The position numbers and the translations under genes were made by a program. From Kitasatospora sp. NBC_00315 (GTDB lineage: Bacteria > Actinomycetota > Actinomycetes > Streptomycetales > Streptomycetaceae), in NCBI RefSeq assembly GCF_041435095.1, contig NZ_CP108025.1, positions 6,634,001 to 6,698,000 of the forward strand: a DNA stretch of 64,000 nucleotides. Direction: 5' to 3'. Every line of letters begins with the position of its first letter. Position 1 is the stretch's first letter. Positions 8,105 through 20,157 of the stretch are shown piece after piece. Under the pieces are notes generated by a model. It ran no database searches. It saw only the letters and a list, made by a program, of their open reading frames with translations, and was not told the origin of the DNA.

Positions 8105-8679
8105 GCCCGGAGCGCGGCGCTGGCGGGGCGGGCGACCCGCGCGCCGAGCGCAGCCGGGACAAGCTGCGGCAGGCCCTGCTCGCCGAGTGCGCCGAGCGCC
8201 CGCTCGCCGAGGTCAGCGTCGCGGCCCTGGTACGCCGGGCCGGGGTCGGCCGAGCCACCTTCTATCTCCACTACGAGGACCTCCAGGCGCTCGCCGTGGA
8301 CGCCTGCGCCGAGATCGTCCGCCGCGCCGTCGAGGCACTGCACGCCTGGCGCGGCATCCCCGACCCGGCCGCCGCGCCGCCCGCCCTCACCACGTTCTTC
8401 GCAGAGACCGCCGAGCACGCGGCGCTGCACCGCGGCCTGCTGCGCCCCGGCGGCGGCGGGCCGCTCGGCGACCTGCTGCACCGGGAGCTGCGCGAGCGCA
8501 GCCGGACCGAACGCGAGCTGGCCGGGGCCGCGCACGCCGAGCTGGTCGCCTCGGCGGTCGCGGCGGCCTTCACCGGCGTGCTGGCCGACTGGTTGCACGG
8601 GAGCGTCGAGGGCGGCCCCGAGCAGGTGGCGGCGGACGTCTGGCGGCTGCTGATCGCGCTGCACCGGGCCGTGCCCTGA
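8101..8679 (+). CDS. TetR/AcrR-family repressor
   Basis: 192 residues. The N-terminal helix-turn-helix spans about residues 12-58 (VSVAALVRRAGVGRATFYLHY); the C-terminal ligand domain is divergent, as usual. The ATG overlaps the DUF1304 stop by 4 bp. Its probable target is the nested palindrome 400 bp upstream, which would make it an autoregulated repressor of the two-gene operon. The inducer is unknown. The gene ends only 10 bp from the convergent GH18-like gene, with no clear terminator. Confidence 0.88.
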   Translation: MSPERGAGGAGDPRAERSRDKLRQALLAECAERPLAEVSVAALVRRAGVGRATFYLHYEDLQALAVDACAEIVRRAVEALHAWRGIPDPAAAPPALTTFFAETAEHAALHRGLLRPGGGGPLGDLLHRELRERSRTERELAGAAHAELVASAVAAAFTGVLADWLHGSVEGGPEQVAADVWRLLIALHRAVP

Positions 8680-8689
8680 GCGCCGAACG

Positions 8690-9757
8690 TCAGGCGACCC
8701 AGCCGCGCCGGTAGGCCGACCAGTGCTCGGGCGTCGCGGTGAAGTCGACGTACAGGGCCAGCCCGAAGGCCTGCCGCTGAGGTGCCTCGCGCCCGAGCGC
8801 CAGCCGGGCCCCGCGGACGGCCGCCTCGACCGTCTCGGCGGAGCCGTAGTGGCCGGAGCGGTTCTCCCAGTAGGCGGGCAGCCCCATCAACAGGTCCACC
8901 TGCGGCGGGGTGACCTCCAGAGCGAGCGTGGTCTGCTGCGCGACGTACCCGCCGTACAGCGACTCCAGCGGGAGCCCGGTGTCGTAGGACATCACCGCGA
9001 TCTGCTCGACCCGGCGGGCGGTCTGCGCGAAGTACGCCTGTGACCACCACTTGCCGTGGCCGCTGAGCGCGAGGCCGGCGGCGTGCAGGCCGGGCAGCGG
9101 GTCGATCTGCGGGGCGGCCACCGAGAGCGGCACGCCGCGCGCCGCCGTCACGGTGTGGACCTGGTCGAGCAGGGCGAGCCAGCCGGCCGAGCCCGAGTGC
9201 ACCGGCTCCATGTCGAAGTGCACCCCGTCGAAGCCGAGGTCCAGGACCTGCGCCGCGGAGGCGGTGATCCGGTCCCGGACGGGGAGCTGCTCCAGGTGCA
9301 GCCCCTCCTTCTCGGGGGCCATCACGTCGCCCAGCCAGGACTGCACCCGGATGCCGGGCAGGGCGCGGTGGACCGCCCCGAGGAACCAGCGGGCGTTCGG
9401 GTACAGCGCGGAGTCCAGGCTCCCGTCGTGCTCCAGGGGGCCGGTGTGCACGTAGAGGTCGCGGATTCCGGTGCCGGCGAGCCGGGCGGCCAGTGCTTCC
9501 ACGTCCGCGTCACTCTTCCGGCCGTCCACCCAGGCGTGGCCGAGCCAGACCGCGTCCCGCCCCCGGGTCCGGGTCTGCGGGGCCGGGTCGCCCGCGTACT
9601 CCAGGCGCAGCGCGAGCGCCGCCGTACCCACCGGAACCGCCAGCACACCCAGCGCCACCAGGGCCGTCACCAGCAGGCGGCGCCCGCGCGACCAGCCGCG
9701 CGGGCGGGCCGCGACGGCTCTCGCGAGGCGCCGGGCACGCGCTGTGAACGACTTCAT
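8690..9757 (-). CDS. Membrane-anchored GH18-like TIM-barrel protein
   Basis: 355 residues. A basic N-terminus is followed by one membrane segment (about 28-50), so the protein is probably anchored with its domain outside. The extracellular part resembles glycoside hydrolase family 18-type barrels: a DLGFDGVHFDMEP segment matches the DGxxxDxE active-site strand, and later strands (VMSYDTGLP, LLMGLPAYWE) are placed as in that fold. Substrate is unknown. It might bind or cut a cell-wall or polysaccharide chain. Start chosen at the ATG giving the basic-hydrophobic signal. Confidence 0.7.
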   Translation of the reverse strand: MKSFTARARRLARAVAARPRGWSRGRRLLVTALVALGVLAVPVGTAALALRLEYAGDPAPQTRTRGRDAVWLGHAWVDGRKSDADVEALAARLAGTGIRDLYVHTGPLEHDGSLDSALYPNARWFLGAVHRALPGIRVQSWLGDVMAPEKEGLHLEQLPVRDRITASAAQVLDLGFDGVHFDMEPVHSGSAGWLALLDQVHTVTAARGVPLSVAAPQIDPLPGLHAAGLALSGHGKWWSQAYFAQTARRVEQIAVMSYDTGLPLESLYGGYVAQQTTLALEVTPPQVDLLMGLPAYWENRSGHYGSAETVEAAVRGARLALGREAPQRQAFGLALYVDFTATPEHWSAYRRGWVA

Positions 9758-9900
9758 CCGAACCCCCCGGTGATGATCGAACGCTCAGGATACGAAACGT
9801 GCCGTCGGCCCGGGCGTCCGGGCGGATACCCTGGCCAGGTGCCTCCCCGATTCAGCGGGGAGCGCAAAGCCGACAGCCGTCGCACCCAGGGAGAAGCCCC

Positions 9901-13407
<3,507 letters not shown>

Positions 13408-13469
13408 CCCGGCGGTCGCGCAGCGTTCGCCGCATTCCGGCGAACCCGGCGTATCCTGGATCATCCTGA

Positions 13470-13503
13470 ACGGGCCGGTCCGCTCACCAGCGGGCCGGCC
13501 CGT
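13470..13503 (+). terminator. Hairpin between metH and the HAD gene
   Basis: 15-bp stem with one G-U type pair (acgggccggtccgct against agcgggccggcccgt) and a 4-base loop, about 60 bp after the metH stop and 50 bp before the next start. Confidence 0.7.
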
Positions 13504-13553
13504 GCCATCCCCGGAGGCAGATCCGGGGGTGCGCGAACGGAAGGAAACCCGCC

Positions 13554-14258
13554 ATGACGACCATCTCCACCGCCGCCCGCGCTCTCGACCGGAGCAACGG
13601 GCACGGCCTGCAAGCGGTGCTGCTGGACATGGACGGGACGCTGGTCGACACCGAGGACTTCTGGTGGCAGGCCGAGGTCTCGCTCTTCGCCGAGCTGGGC
13701 CACGCGCTCGACGAGCGCGACCGCGCGCACGTGGTCGGCGGCCCGATGAGCCGGGTGATCGACTACCTGCTCTCCAGCACCGGGGTGGACATCGCCCCCG
13801 TGGACCTCGCCGCACTGATCAACCAGCGGTTCGTGGACCTGCTGGGCGCCGGCGTGCCGCTGATGCCGGGCGCCGAGCGGCTGCTCAACACGCTGGCCGC
13901 GCACGGGATCCCGGCCGCCCTGGTGTCGGCCTCGCACCGGCACATCATCGACATCGTGCTCGCCACCCTGGGAGCGCACAACTTCGCCTTCTCGGTCGCC
14001 GGGGACGAGGTGCCGCGGACCAAGCCGCACCCCGACCCGTACCTGGAGGCGGTGCGCCGACTGGGTGCGGAACCGGCGCGCTGCGTGGTCGTCGAGGACG
14101 CCCCGACCGGGGTCCTCTCCGGCGAGGCGGCGGGCTGCCCGGTGATCGCGGTGCCCTCGGTCGCGGTGATCGAGCCGGCACCGGGGCGGCTGGTGCTGCC
14201 CTCGCTGGAGCTCGTCGACCTGGACGTGCTGCGCTCGCTGGTGGCCTCGCGGGTCTGA
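13554..14258 (+). CDS. HAD-superfamily phosphatase
   Basis: 234 residues. The HAD motifs are complete: motif I LLDMDGTLVDTE (nucleophile Asp25, acid/base Asp27), motif II SAS (about residue 125), motif III Lys in RTKPHPDPYL, and motif IV VVEDAPTGV. The helical cap after motif I indicates the subclass I (beta-phosphoglucomutase/phosphoglycolate-phosphatase-like) type. The exact substrate is unknown. Start at ATG 13554 with a gaaggaa ribosome site. The position after metH is conserved in streptomycetes as far as I recall, but a metabolic link is unproven. Confidence 0.88.
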   Translation: MTTISTAARALDRSNGHGLQAVLLDMDGTLVDTEDFWWQAEVSLFAELGHALDERDRAHVVGGPMSRVIDYLLSSTGVDIAPVDLAALINQRFVDLLGAGVPLMPGAERLLNTLAAHGIPAALVSASHRHIIDIVLATLGAHNFAFSVAGDEVPRTKPHPDPYLEAVRRLGAEPARCVVVEDAPTGVLSGEAAGCPVIAVPSVAVIEPAPGRLVLPSLELVDLDVLRSLVASRV

Positions 14259-14802
14259 CCTCCGGCGCCGGGGTGTGCGGCGCCCCGGCCCGGTCGGCCG
14301 CCGTCACGGCCGTGACCGAGGGCCGGGACGGTGTGCGGCGCCACGACTGTCGATCGTGTGCGAATTGTGACGACGACGATGTGATTGTCGTCTCATCGTC
14401 AAAGTGCCCGACTGGCGGGTAGGTTCCGTCCGGTCAGCGGACAGTCCTGTTGCACCCGGGAGAAATCGGGCATTGGCTGACAAGTCGTCTACCTGCCTGC
14501 TCCGGGGGCCTCTCAGGGCGGCGGAAGAGAGTCACGGCACGGGTGGGAGCGATCGGCGGCCGATGTGGCACGCTACCTTCGATCGATTCCCATCGACAGC
14601 CCCCCGGCCCGGCGAACCACGCCCGGCCGGCGGATCGCTGCCGCCCCACCGCCCCCATGCCGTGCCACCGCCGAAGACGGGCAACCCCGTCGGGTCCGCG
14701 GGCGCGCGGCACCAGGCCCCACCGGCGCACTCCCCATCGGGAGAGGCAGCGCGGAGGCCACCGGCACACACCGCCGGCCGCACGGAGAAGGACGCTACCC
14801 GC
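14259..14802. other. 544-bp non-coding leader before the binding protein gene
   Basis: No supportable gene. A 12-bp direct repeat gtgtgcggcgcc appears at about 14273 and 14331. An inverted repeat gacgac-N9-gtcgtc lies near 14371-14391 in a locally AT-richer part, and TACCTT near 14573 could be a -10 box. Long open frames here are extensions of downstream frames in GC-rich DNA. Confidence 0.5.
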
Positions 14803-16416
14803 ATGACTTCAGTTCACCGACTGGCAGTGCTCACCTGCGCCGGGCTCGTCGCCTCCACGGTCGCGGGCTGCGGCTCGGTCACCAAGGCGGTCACCGGTTC
14901 GGACCCGGGCGGTGCGATCGTGATGGGAACCACCAGCGTGACCAGCGTGCTGGACCCGGCCGGCGCCTACGACAACGGCTCCTGGCTGCTCCTGAAGAAC
15001 GTCTTCCAGTCGCTGCTGAAGTTCCCCGCCGGCAGCTCGACGCCGAGCCCGGACGCCGCGCAGTCCTGCGAGTTCACCGGCAGCGATGCCACCACCTACC
15101 ACTGCACCCTGCGCAGCGGCCTGAAGTTCTCCAACGGGCACCCGCTGACCGCTCAGGACGTGGTCTTCTCCGTCGAGCGGATGGCGAAGATCAAGGACGA
15201 CAACGGCCCCGCCTCCCTGCTCGACTCGATCGCGTCGGTCGAGGCGAAGGGCGACACCGAGGTGACCTTCCACCTGAGCCGTCCCGACGCGGTGCTCCCC
15301 GCCAAGCTGGCCAGTGCGGCCGGCTCGATCGTCGACCACCAGGTGTTCCCCGCCGACAAGCTGCTCGCCAACGACAAGCTGGTCGGCTCGGGACCCTACA
15401 AGATCGACTCGATCGAGGCGATGACCTCCGACGGTGGCAGCAAGGTGCCCGGCCGGGTGACGGTGGTCGCCAACGACCACTACTCCGGCGACGAGATCCT
15501 CAAGAACAAGAAGTTCACGCTGCGGTACTTCAACAAGGGCGCCGAGCTGAAGACCGCGCTGGACAAGGGCGAGGTCGACCTCGCCGACAACAGCCTCGAC
15601 CCGGGCGCGGCGGCCCAGTACCTGGCAGACGTCCAGGCCGGCAACACCGCGGTCCAGGTCGCCGAGGGCGACAGCTCCGAGACCCGCTACCTGGCCTTCA
15701 ACACCAAGGACGCGGTCACCGGCAACCCGGCCGTGCGTCAGGCGGTGGCCCAGCTGCTGGACCGCAAGGTGCTCGCCCGCGACGTCTACGCGCGAACCGT
15801 CCAGCCGCTGTACTCGGTGGTGCCGGCCGGCGTGCTCGGCCACAACACCGCGTTCTTCGACAAGTACGGCGACCCGGATCTCGCCAAGGCCAAGCAGATC
15901 CTGACGGCCGCCAAGATCGCTCTGCCGGTGAAGATGAGCCTCACCTGGTCGCGGGCCCGGGCCGAGGGCGCCGAGAGCGCCGAGATCAAGCGGCAGCTGG
16001 AGGCCGGCGGCCTCTTCCAGGTGACGGTCAACCAGGAAGCCGACTGGGACAAGTTCAAGAAGGGCTGGACGGCCGGCAGCTACCAGGCCTACACGATCGG
16101 CTGGACCGCCGACTACCCCGACCCGGACAACTTCGTGGCCCCGCTGGTCGTCGACGGCGGCGCCTACCACACCGGCTGGAACGACCCCCGGATCAGTGAC
16201 CGGCTCGTGCCGGAGAGCCTGCGACAGGCCGACCGGGCCGCCGCCTCCTCCACCTTCGCGCAGATGCAGAACATCACCGCCGAGGGCGTGCCGCTGATCC
16301 CGATCTTCCAGACCAAGTCGCTCTACGCCTCCCGCTCCGACATCACGGGTGTGGAGTCGACCGTCGACACCACCGGCGTGTTCCGGTTCTGGGAGATCGG
16401 CCGCAGCGGCAAGTAG
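14803..16416 (+). CDS. Oligopeptide-type ABC substrate-binding lipoprotein
   Basis: 537 residues from the ATG at 14803 (ggagaag ribosome site). A lipoprotein signal ends in the lipobox VAGC, so the mature protein is anchored outside the membrane. The rest matches the family 5 solute-binding proteins (OppA/DppA/BldKB-like): SNGHPLTAQDVVFSVERM, GSGPYKI and the late IGWTADYPDPDNFVAPL segment. It would deliver peptides or similar solutes to an importer. No permease or ATPase genes flank it, so it is an orphan and must use a transporter encoded elsewhere. Two strong hairpins follow the stop. Confidence 0.92.
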   Translation: MTSVHRLAVLTCAGLVASTVAGCGSVTKAVTGSDPGGAIVMGTTSVTSVLDPAGAYDNGSWLLLKNVFQSLLKFPAGSSTPSPDAAQSCEFTGSDATTYHCTLRSGLKFSNGHPLTAQDVVFSVERMAKIKDDNGPASLLDSIASVEAKGDTEVTFHLSRPDAVLPAKLASAAGSIVDHQVFPADKLLANDKLVGSGPYKIDSIEAMTSDGGSKVPGRVTVVANDHYSGDEILKNKKFTLRYFNKGAELKTALDKGEVDLADNSLDPGAAAQYLADVQAGNTAVQVAEGDSSETRYLAFNTKDAVTGNPAVRQAVAQLLDRKVLARDVYARTVQPLYSVVPAGVLGHNTAFFDKYGDPDLAKAKQILTAAKIALPVKMSLTWSRARAEGAESAEIKRQLEAGGLFQVTVNQEADWDKFKKGWTAGSYQAYTIGWTADYPDPDNFVAPLVVDGGAYHTGWNDPRISDRLVPESLRQADRAAASSTFAQMQNITAEGVPLIPIFQTKSLYASRSDITGVESTVDTTGVFRFWEIGRSGK

Positions 16417-16421
16417 GACCC

Positions 16422-16455
16422 GCCGCCGGCCCCGGGTGCGACCGGGGCCGGCGGC
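16422..16455 (+). terminator. Terminator after the binding protein gene
   Basis: Perfect 14-bp stem (gccgccggccccgg and complement) with a 6-base loop, starting 5 bp after the stop codon. Confidence 0.8.
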
Positions 16456-16462
16456 CTCGGAC

Positions 16463-16512
16463 ACGGTGGCCCGTCCGCTCCTCCTGGTGCACAGGAGCGG
16501 ACGGGCCACCGT
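16463..16512. terminator. Second, 20-bp-stem bidirectional terminator
   Basis: Perfect 20-bp inverted repeat (acggtggcccgtccgctcct and complement) with a 10-base loop. It separates the convergent binding-protein and response-regulator genes. Confidence 0.85.
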
Positions 16513-16532
16513 CACGTCCGGCCCGCCGACCG

Positions 16533-17204
16533 CTACAGCGCCCCCGGGCGCACCAGACCGCTCTCGTACGCGTAGACCGCGGCCTGCACCCGGTCGCGCA
16601 GCTGAAGCTTGGTCAGCACATGGCCGACGTGCGTCTTCACCGTCGTCTCGCTGACGAACAGCTCGGCCGCGATCTCGGCGTTCGACAGGCCCTTGGCGAC
16701 CAGCCGGAGCACCTCCAGCTCACGCTCCGTCAGCGCGGTGAGGGCCTGCGGCGGCGCCTCGTCCCCGGACGGGAGCTTGGTGGCGTACATGTCCAGCAGG
16801 CGGCGGGTGATGCTCGGGGCGAGCATGGCGGCGCCGTCCGCGACGACCCGGATCGCCTGCACCAGCTCCTCGGCGGGGACGTCCTTGAGCAGGAAGCCGC
16901 TGGCGCCGGCCCGCAGCGCCTCGACCACGTACTCGTCCAGGTCGAAGGTGGTCAGCACCAGCACCTTGGCCGGCCCGTCGCGGCCGGGACCGGCGATCCG
17001 GCGGGTCGCCTCGACGCCGTCCATCCGGGGCATCCGGATGTCCATCAGCACCACGTCGGGCTGCAGCGCGCGGACCTGGTCCAGCGCCTGCTGCCCGTCG
17101 CCGGCCTCACCGACCACCACCAGGTCGGTCTCGGCCTCCAGGATCATCCGGAAGCCGGTGCGCAGCAGCGGCTGGTCGTCGACCAGCAGCACTCGGATCG
17201 TCAC
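16533..17204 (-). CDS. NarL/FixJ-type response regulator (no adjacent kinase)
   Basis: 223 residues. The receiver domain (1-120) has the acidic pair Asp9-Asp10, phosphoacceptor Asp55 (VVLMDIRMPRMDG) and a Lys in LLKDVP. The C-terminal LuxR-type helix-turn-helix (about 155-215) includes LTEREREVLRLV-like and SNAEIAAELFVSETTVKTHV sequence. No histidine kinase lies beside it. The GTG start directly abuts the stop codon of the upstream RecB-like gene (TAG then GTG), so it is co-transcribed with that nuclease. Partner kinase and targets are unknown. Confidence 0.93.
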   Translation of the reverse strand: MTIRVLLVDDQPLLRTGFRMILEAETDLVVVGEAGDGQQALDQVRALQPDVVLMDIRMPRMDGVEATRRIAGPGRDGPAKVLVLTTFDLDEYVVEALRAGASGFLLKDVPAEELVQAIRVVADGAAMLAPSITRRLLDMYATKLPSGDEAPPQALTALTERELEVLRLVAKGLSNAEIAAELFVSETTVKTHVGHVLTKLQLRDRVQAAVYAYESGLVRPGAL

Positions 17205-18362
17205 CTAGGACTCCTTGCTCAGGTGCTCGGGCGACCCCTGCGGGGCCGCGTCGGCGGCTGGTACGCCCGGCCGGGGGTCGATGTCGGGGCGGTCGTCAGG
17301 TCGGTCGTTCGGGCGGCCGTCGTTCAGGCCGCCGTCGTTCGGCAGGCCGGCCGTCGGTCGGTCGTCGTTCGACGGGCCGGCCGTCGGTCGGTCGTCGTTC
17401 GGCAGGCCGGCCGTCGGGCGGTCGGCCGTCGGTCGGTCGTCGTGCGCCCCGGGCGGGTCGGCCTCCGGCCGTGCGGCCGGGACCAGGGGCAGGGTGAGCA
17501 GCGGCAGCGGGTACGGCGGGGGAGTGCCGCCGAACTCCGGGCAGCTCGCCTTGTGGTCGCACCAGTCGCAGAGCCGGTTGCGGGTGGCCGGGAACTCGCC
17601 GGTGGCCACCGCGCGGCTGATCGTCTCCCAGAGCGCCAGCAGCTTGCGCTCCACGGCGAGCAGATCGGCCTCCTCCGGGTCGTAGGAGACCACGTCCCCG
17701 CCGCCGCCCAGGTAGACCAGCTGAAGCCGCTTGGGGACGACGCCCTTCCAGCGCCACACCACCAGGGCGTAGAACTTCATCTGGAACATGGCCTTGCCCT
17801 CGAAGTCCCGCGAGGGCGCCCGGCCGGTCTTGTAGTCGACCAGGCGGACCTCGCCGGTCGGTGCGACGTCCACCCGGTCGATGTAGCCGCGCAGCAGCGG
17901 GCCGGACTCCAGCTGCGTCTCCACGTACAGCTCGCGCTCGACCGGGTGCAGACGGGTCGGGTCCTCCAGCTTGAACCACTGGCCGATCAGCTTCTCGGCA
18001 TCGGCCAGCCAGCGGGTCAGCGCGGCGCCGTCCGGCTCCGGTCCCTCGCCTCCGCCGAACAGTGAGGCCAGCTCGGGCCGCTCGCCCAGCAGGCGCTCCC
18101 ACTGCGGGCGCAGCAGGCCGAGCGCGCGCTCGTGGGTGCGCTCGGCGGCCGGGCTGTCGAACAGTCGCTCCAGGACGGCGTGCACGAGCGTGCCGCGGGT
18201 GGCGGCCGGACTGGGCGGCTCCGGCAGCTTGTCGATCACCCGGAGCCGGTAGAGCAGCGGACAGGTCAGGAAGTCCCCCGCACGTGACGGGGACAGCCCG
18301 GTCGGGGGCGCGGCCGGGCGGGCCGGGGCCCCGACGGCAGAGCCGTGGTCGGTCTGGTGCAT
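17205..18362 (-). CDS. RecB-family PD-(D/E)XK nuclease with probable Fe-S cluster
   Basis: 385 residues. The nuclease core shows His61, Asp162, Asp176 and Lys178 (the last two in LVDYKTG), the expected RecB/Cas4-type active site. Cys34 plus Cys265, Cys268 and Cys274 (CDWCDHKASC) match the AddB/Cas4 iron-sulphur staple. The protein is stand-alone, without helicase domains. An orthologue (Rv2119) lies near trmI in mycobacteria. The C-terminal tail, from about 300, is a low-complexity region with imperfect 10-residue NDDRPTAGLP-type repeats. A role in DNA repair is inferred. It is followed without a gap by the response regulator gene. Confidence 0.9.
   Translation of the reverse strand: MHQTDHGSAVGAPARPAAPPTGLSPSRAGDFLTCPLLYRLRVIDKLPEPPSPAATRGTLVHAVLERLFDSPAAERTHERALGLLRPQWERLLGERPELASLFGGGEGPEPDGAALTRWLADAEKLIGQWFKLEDPTRLHPVERELYVETQLESGPLLRGYIDRVDVAPTGEVRLVDYKTGRAPSRDFEGKAMFQMKFYALVVWRWKGVVPKRLQLVYLGGGGDVVSYDPEEADLLAVERKLLALWETISRAVATGEFPATRNRLCDWCDHKASCPEFGGTPPPYPLPLLTLPLVPAARPEADPPGAHDDRPTADRPTAGLPNDDRPTAGPSNDDRPTAGLPNDGGLNDGRPNDRPDDRPDIDPRPGVPAADAAPQGSPEHLSKES
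17337..17440. repeat. 30-bp tandem repeat inside the nuclease gene
   Basis: About three imperfect copies of a 30-bp unit beginning ggccggccgtcggtcggtcg. They encode the 10-residue repeats of the C-terminal tail and stay in frame. Confidence 0.75.
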
Positions 18363-18612
18363 ACCCCGACCCTATTGCCCGGCGCTGTCATCGCGCTGCC
18401 ACGGCGCTGACACCCGCCGCGCTGAGGACGCCCCGGAACGGGTACAGGAGCTGTAGGAGGGGCGGACACCGGATCGCACCGGAGATCACGTAGCGTGGGC
18501 GCACGGCCCGACGCAGCCGGTTCGGCCCACGGGCGCCGCGACCGGGCCCCGTGGACCACGCCGCCGGGCACGTCGGGGCACCGAACCGGGACGACGAGCT
18601 GGAGGGACAACG

Positions 18613-19857
18613 GTGAGCGACACCAGGGGGCGGCAGACCTCCGACCAGCCACCGGCCGGCGGTACGCCTCCGCCCGGCGGACCGCCGGCTCCGGGCCGGC
18701 GCCCGGGCGAGGACCCGCAGCCGCGCGGCGGCATCCTGATGGGCCGCCCGTTCGGCGTCCCGGTCTACGTCACCCCGTCCTGGTTCGTCGTCGCCGCGCT
18801 GATCACCTGGATCTTCGGCGGCCAGCTCTCCCAGGTGCTGCCCGACCTCGGCGCCACCCGCTACCTGGTCGCGCTCTCCTTCGCGATCGCCTTCTACGCC
18901 TCCGTCCTGGTCCACGAGCTGGCCCACACGGTGGTCGCACTGCGCTACGGACTCGGGGTGCGCCGGATCCAGCTGCAGTTCCTCGGCGGCATCTCGGAGA
19001 TCGAGAACGAGGCCCAGAGCCCGGCCCGGGAGTTCTGGCTGGCCTTCGTCGGGCCGCTGCTCTCCCTGCTGCTCGGCGGCGTCTTCCTGGCCGCCGGGCG
19101 GCTGGTCGAACTCGCCAGCGTCCCCGGGGTGCTGCTGACCGGCCTGATGGTCAGCAACTTCGTGGTGGCCGCCTTCAACCTGCTGCCGGGCCTTCCGCTG
19201 GACGGCGGCCGGATGCTGCGGGCCGTCGTCTGGGGCCTGACCGGCCGCCCGATGACCGGCACCGTCGCGGCGTCCTGGGCCGGCCGGGGCCTGGCGATCG
19301 CCGTCCTGATCGGCCTGCCGCTGTTCAGCGCCTCCCGGGACGGCGGCGCCGGCCGCAGTGGGACCGACACCCTGATCGACGCGGCGCTGGCCGCGATCCT
19401 CGCCGCGATCATCTGGAACGGCGCCGTCGGCAGCGTCCGCAACGCCCGGCTCAAGGAGGCGCTGCCGGGCCTGCGGGTGCGCGAGCTGGCCCGCCGGGCC
19501 GTACGGGTGACCGCCGACACCCCGCTGGGGGAGGCGCTGCGCCGGGCCCGGGAGGCCGAGGCGGGCGCGGTGCTGGTGGTGGACGGGCTGGGCGAGCCGA
19601 TCGCCCTGGTGCGTGAGTCCGCGGTCCGGGCGGTGCCCGAGCACCGTCGGCCGTGGATCGCGGTGGGGGCGCTCTCCCGGGATCTGGAGCCGGGCCTGCG
19701 CCTGTCGGCCGACCTGGCCGGCGAGGACCTGCTCGGGGCGCTGCGGGCGGCCCCGGCCAGTGAGTACCTGGCCGTCGAGGCGGACGGCTCGGTGTACGGG
19801 GTGGTGGCGCTGACCGACGTCGAGCAGCGGCTCAGCCGGGCCGTCGCGGGCGCCTGA
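18613..19857 (+). CDS. Site-2-protease-family zinc metalloprotease with CBS-like tail
   Basis: 414 residues; GTG start with ggaggg 7 bp upstream. After a Pro/Gly-rich cytosolic tail (1-45) come several membrane helices. The active site is HELAH (101-105), with the second zinc motif in NLLPGLPLDGGRM (about 195). Residues 290-410 look like a degenerate CBS pair (VRVTADTPLGEALRRA; YGVVALTDVEQRL). The family (RseP/SpoIVFB/Rip3-like) cuts membrane-spanning substrates such as anti-sigma factors, and CBS domains sense adenylates in relatives. The substrate is unknown. The gene is followed by a tandem palindromic repeat array. Confidence 0.92.
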   Translation: MSDTRGRQTSDQPPAGGTPPPGGPPAPGRRPGEDPQPRGGILMGRPFGVPVYVTPSWFVVAALITWIFGGQLSQVLPDLGATRYLVALSFAIAFYASVLVHELAHTVVALRYGLGVRRIQLQFLGGISEIENEAQSPAREFWLAFVGPLLSLLLGGVFLAAGRLVELASVPGVLLTGLMVSNFVVAAFNLLPGLPLDGGRMLRAVVWGLTGRPMTGTVAASWAGRGLAIAVLIGLPLFSASRDGGAGRSGTDTLIDAALAAILAAIIWNGAVGSVRNARLKEALPGLRVRELARRAVRVTADTPLGEALRRAREAEAGAVLVVDGLGEPIALVRESAVRAVPEHRRPWIAVGALSRDLEPGLRLSADLAGEDLLGALRAAPASEYLAVEADGSVYGVVALTDVEQRLSRAVAGA

Positions 19858-20060
19858 ACCGACCGGTCGGTCCACTCCTGGATCTGGTCGGGTCGGGGTC
19901 GTCGGGAGTTTCTAGACCGACCGGTCGGTTCACTCCTGGGGCGGTCGGGCTGGGGTCGTCGGGAGTTTCTGGACCGACCGGTCGGTTCACTCCGGGATCT
20001 GGTCAGGCTGGGGTCGTCGGGGGCTTCTGGACCGACCGGTCGGTCCACGCCGGGGGCGGG
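19858..20060. repeat. Four-copy 58-bp tandem repeat with perfect 14-bp palindrome
   Basis: The palindrome ACCGACCGGTCGGT starts at 19858, 19916, 19973 and 20031. Each copy is followed by a similar ctcctgg...ggtcgtcgggag spacer, with periods of 58, 57 and 58 bp. The array fills the gap between the protease gene and trmI. It could act as transcription terminators, a multi-dimer protein binding site, or simply a minisatellite. Confidence 0.9.
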
Positions 20061-20143
20061 TACGGGGTCGGGGGTGACCGGAGCCGCGGTCACGCCTGTG
20101 ACCGGTGGTGACGCCCGTGGTCGGTGGGACGCGCGGCAGCCCT

Positions 20144-20157
20144 TAGAATTGTCCGCA
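20144..20157 (+). promoter_or_regulatory. -10 box for a leaderless trmI mRNA
   Basis: TAGAAT at 20144-20149 is a good -10 box ending 7 bp before the ATG; no Shine-Dalgarno is present. The -35 is weak. Confidence 0.5.

Noticed and set aside
9758..9900. Possible cobalamin or SAH riboswitch upstream of metH
   Set aside because: The leader is only about 140 bp. I could not find the B12-box pattern or the conserved gaggagcgctgc-type SAH core; the resemblance is limited to short GC-rich stems. A covariance-model search would be decisive.
19858..20060. CRISPR array
   Set aside because: Repeats are palindromic 14-mers with similar, not unique, spacers; there are only four copies and no cas genes.
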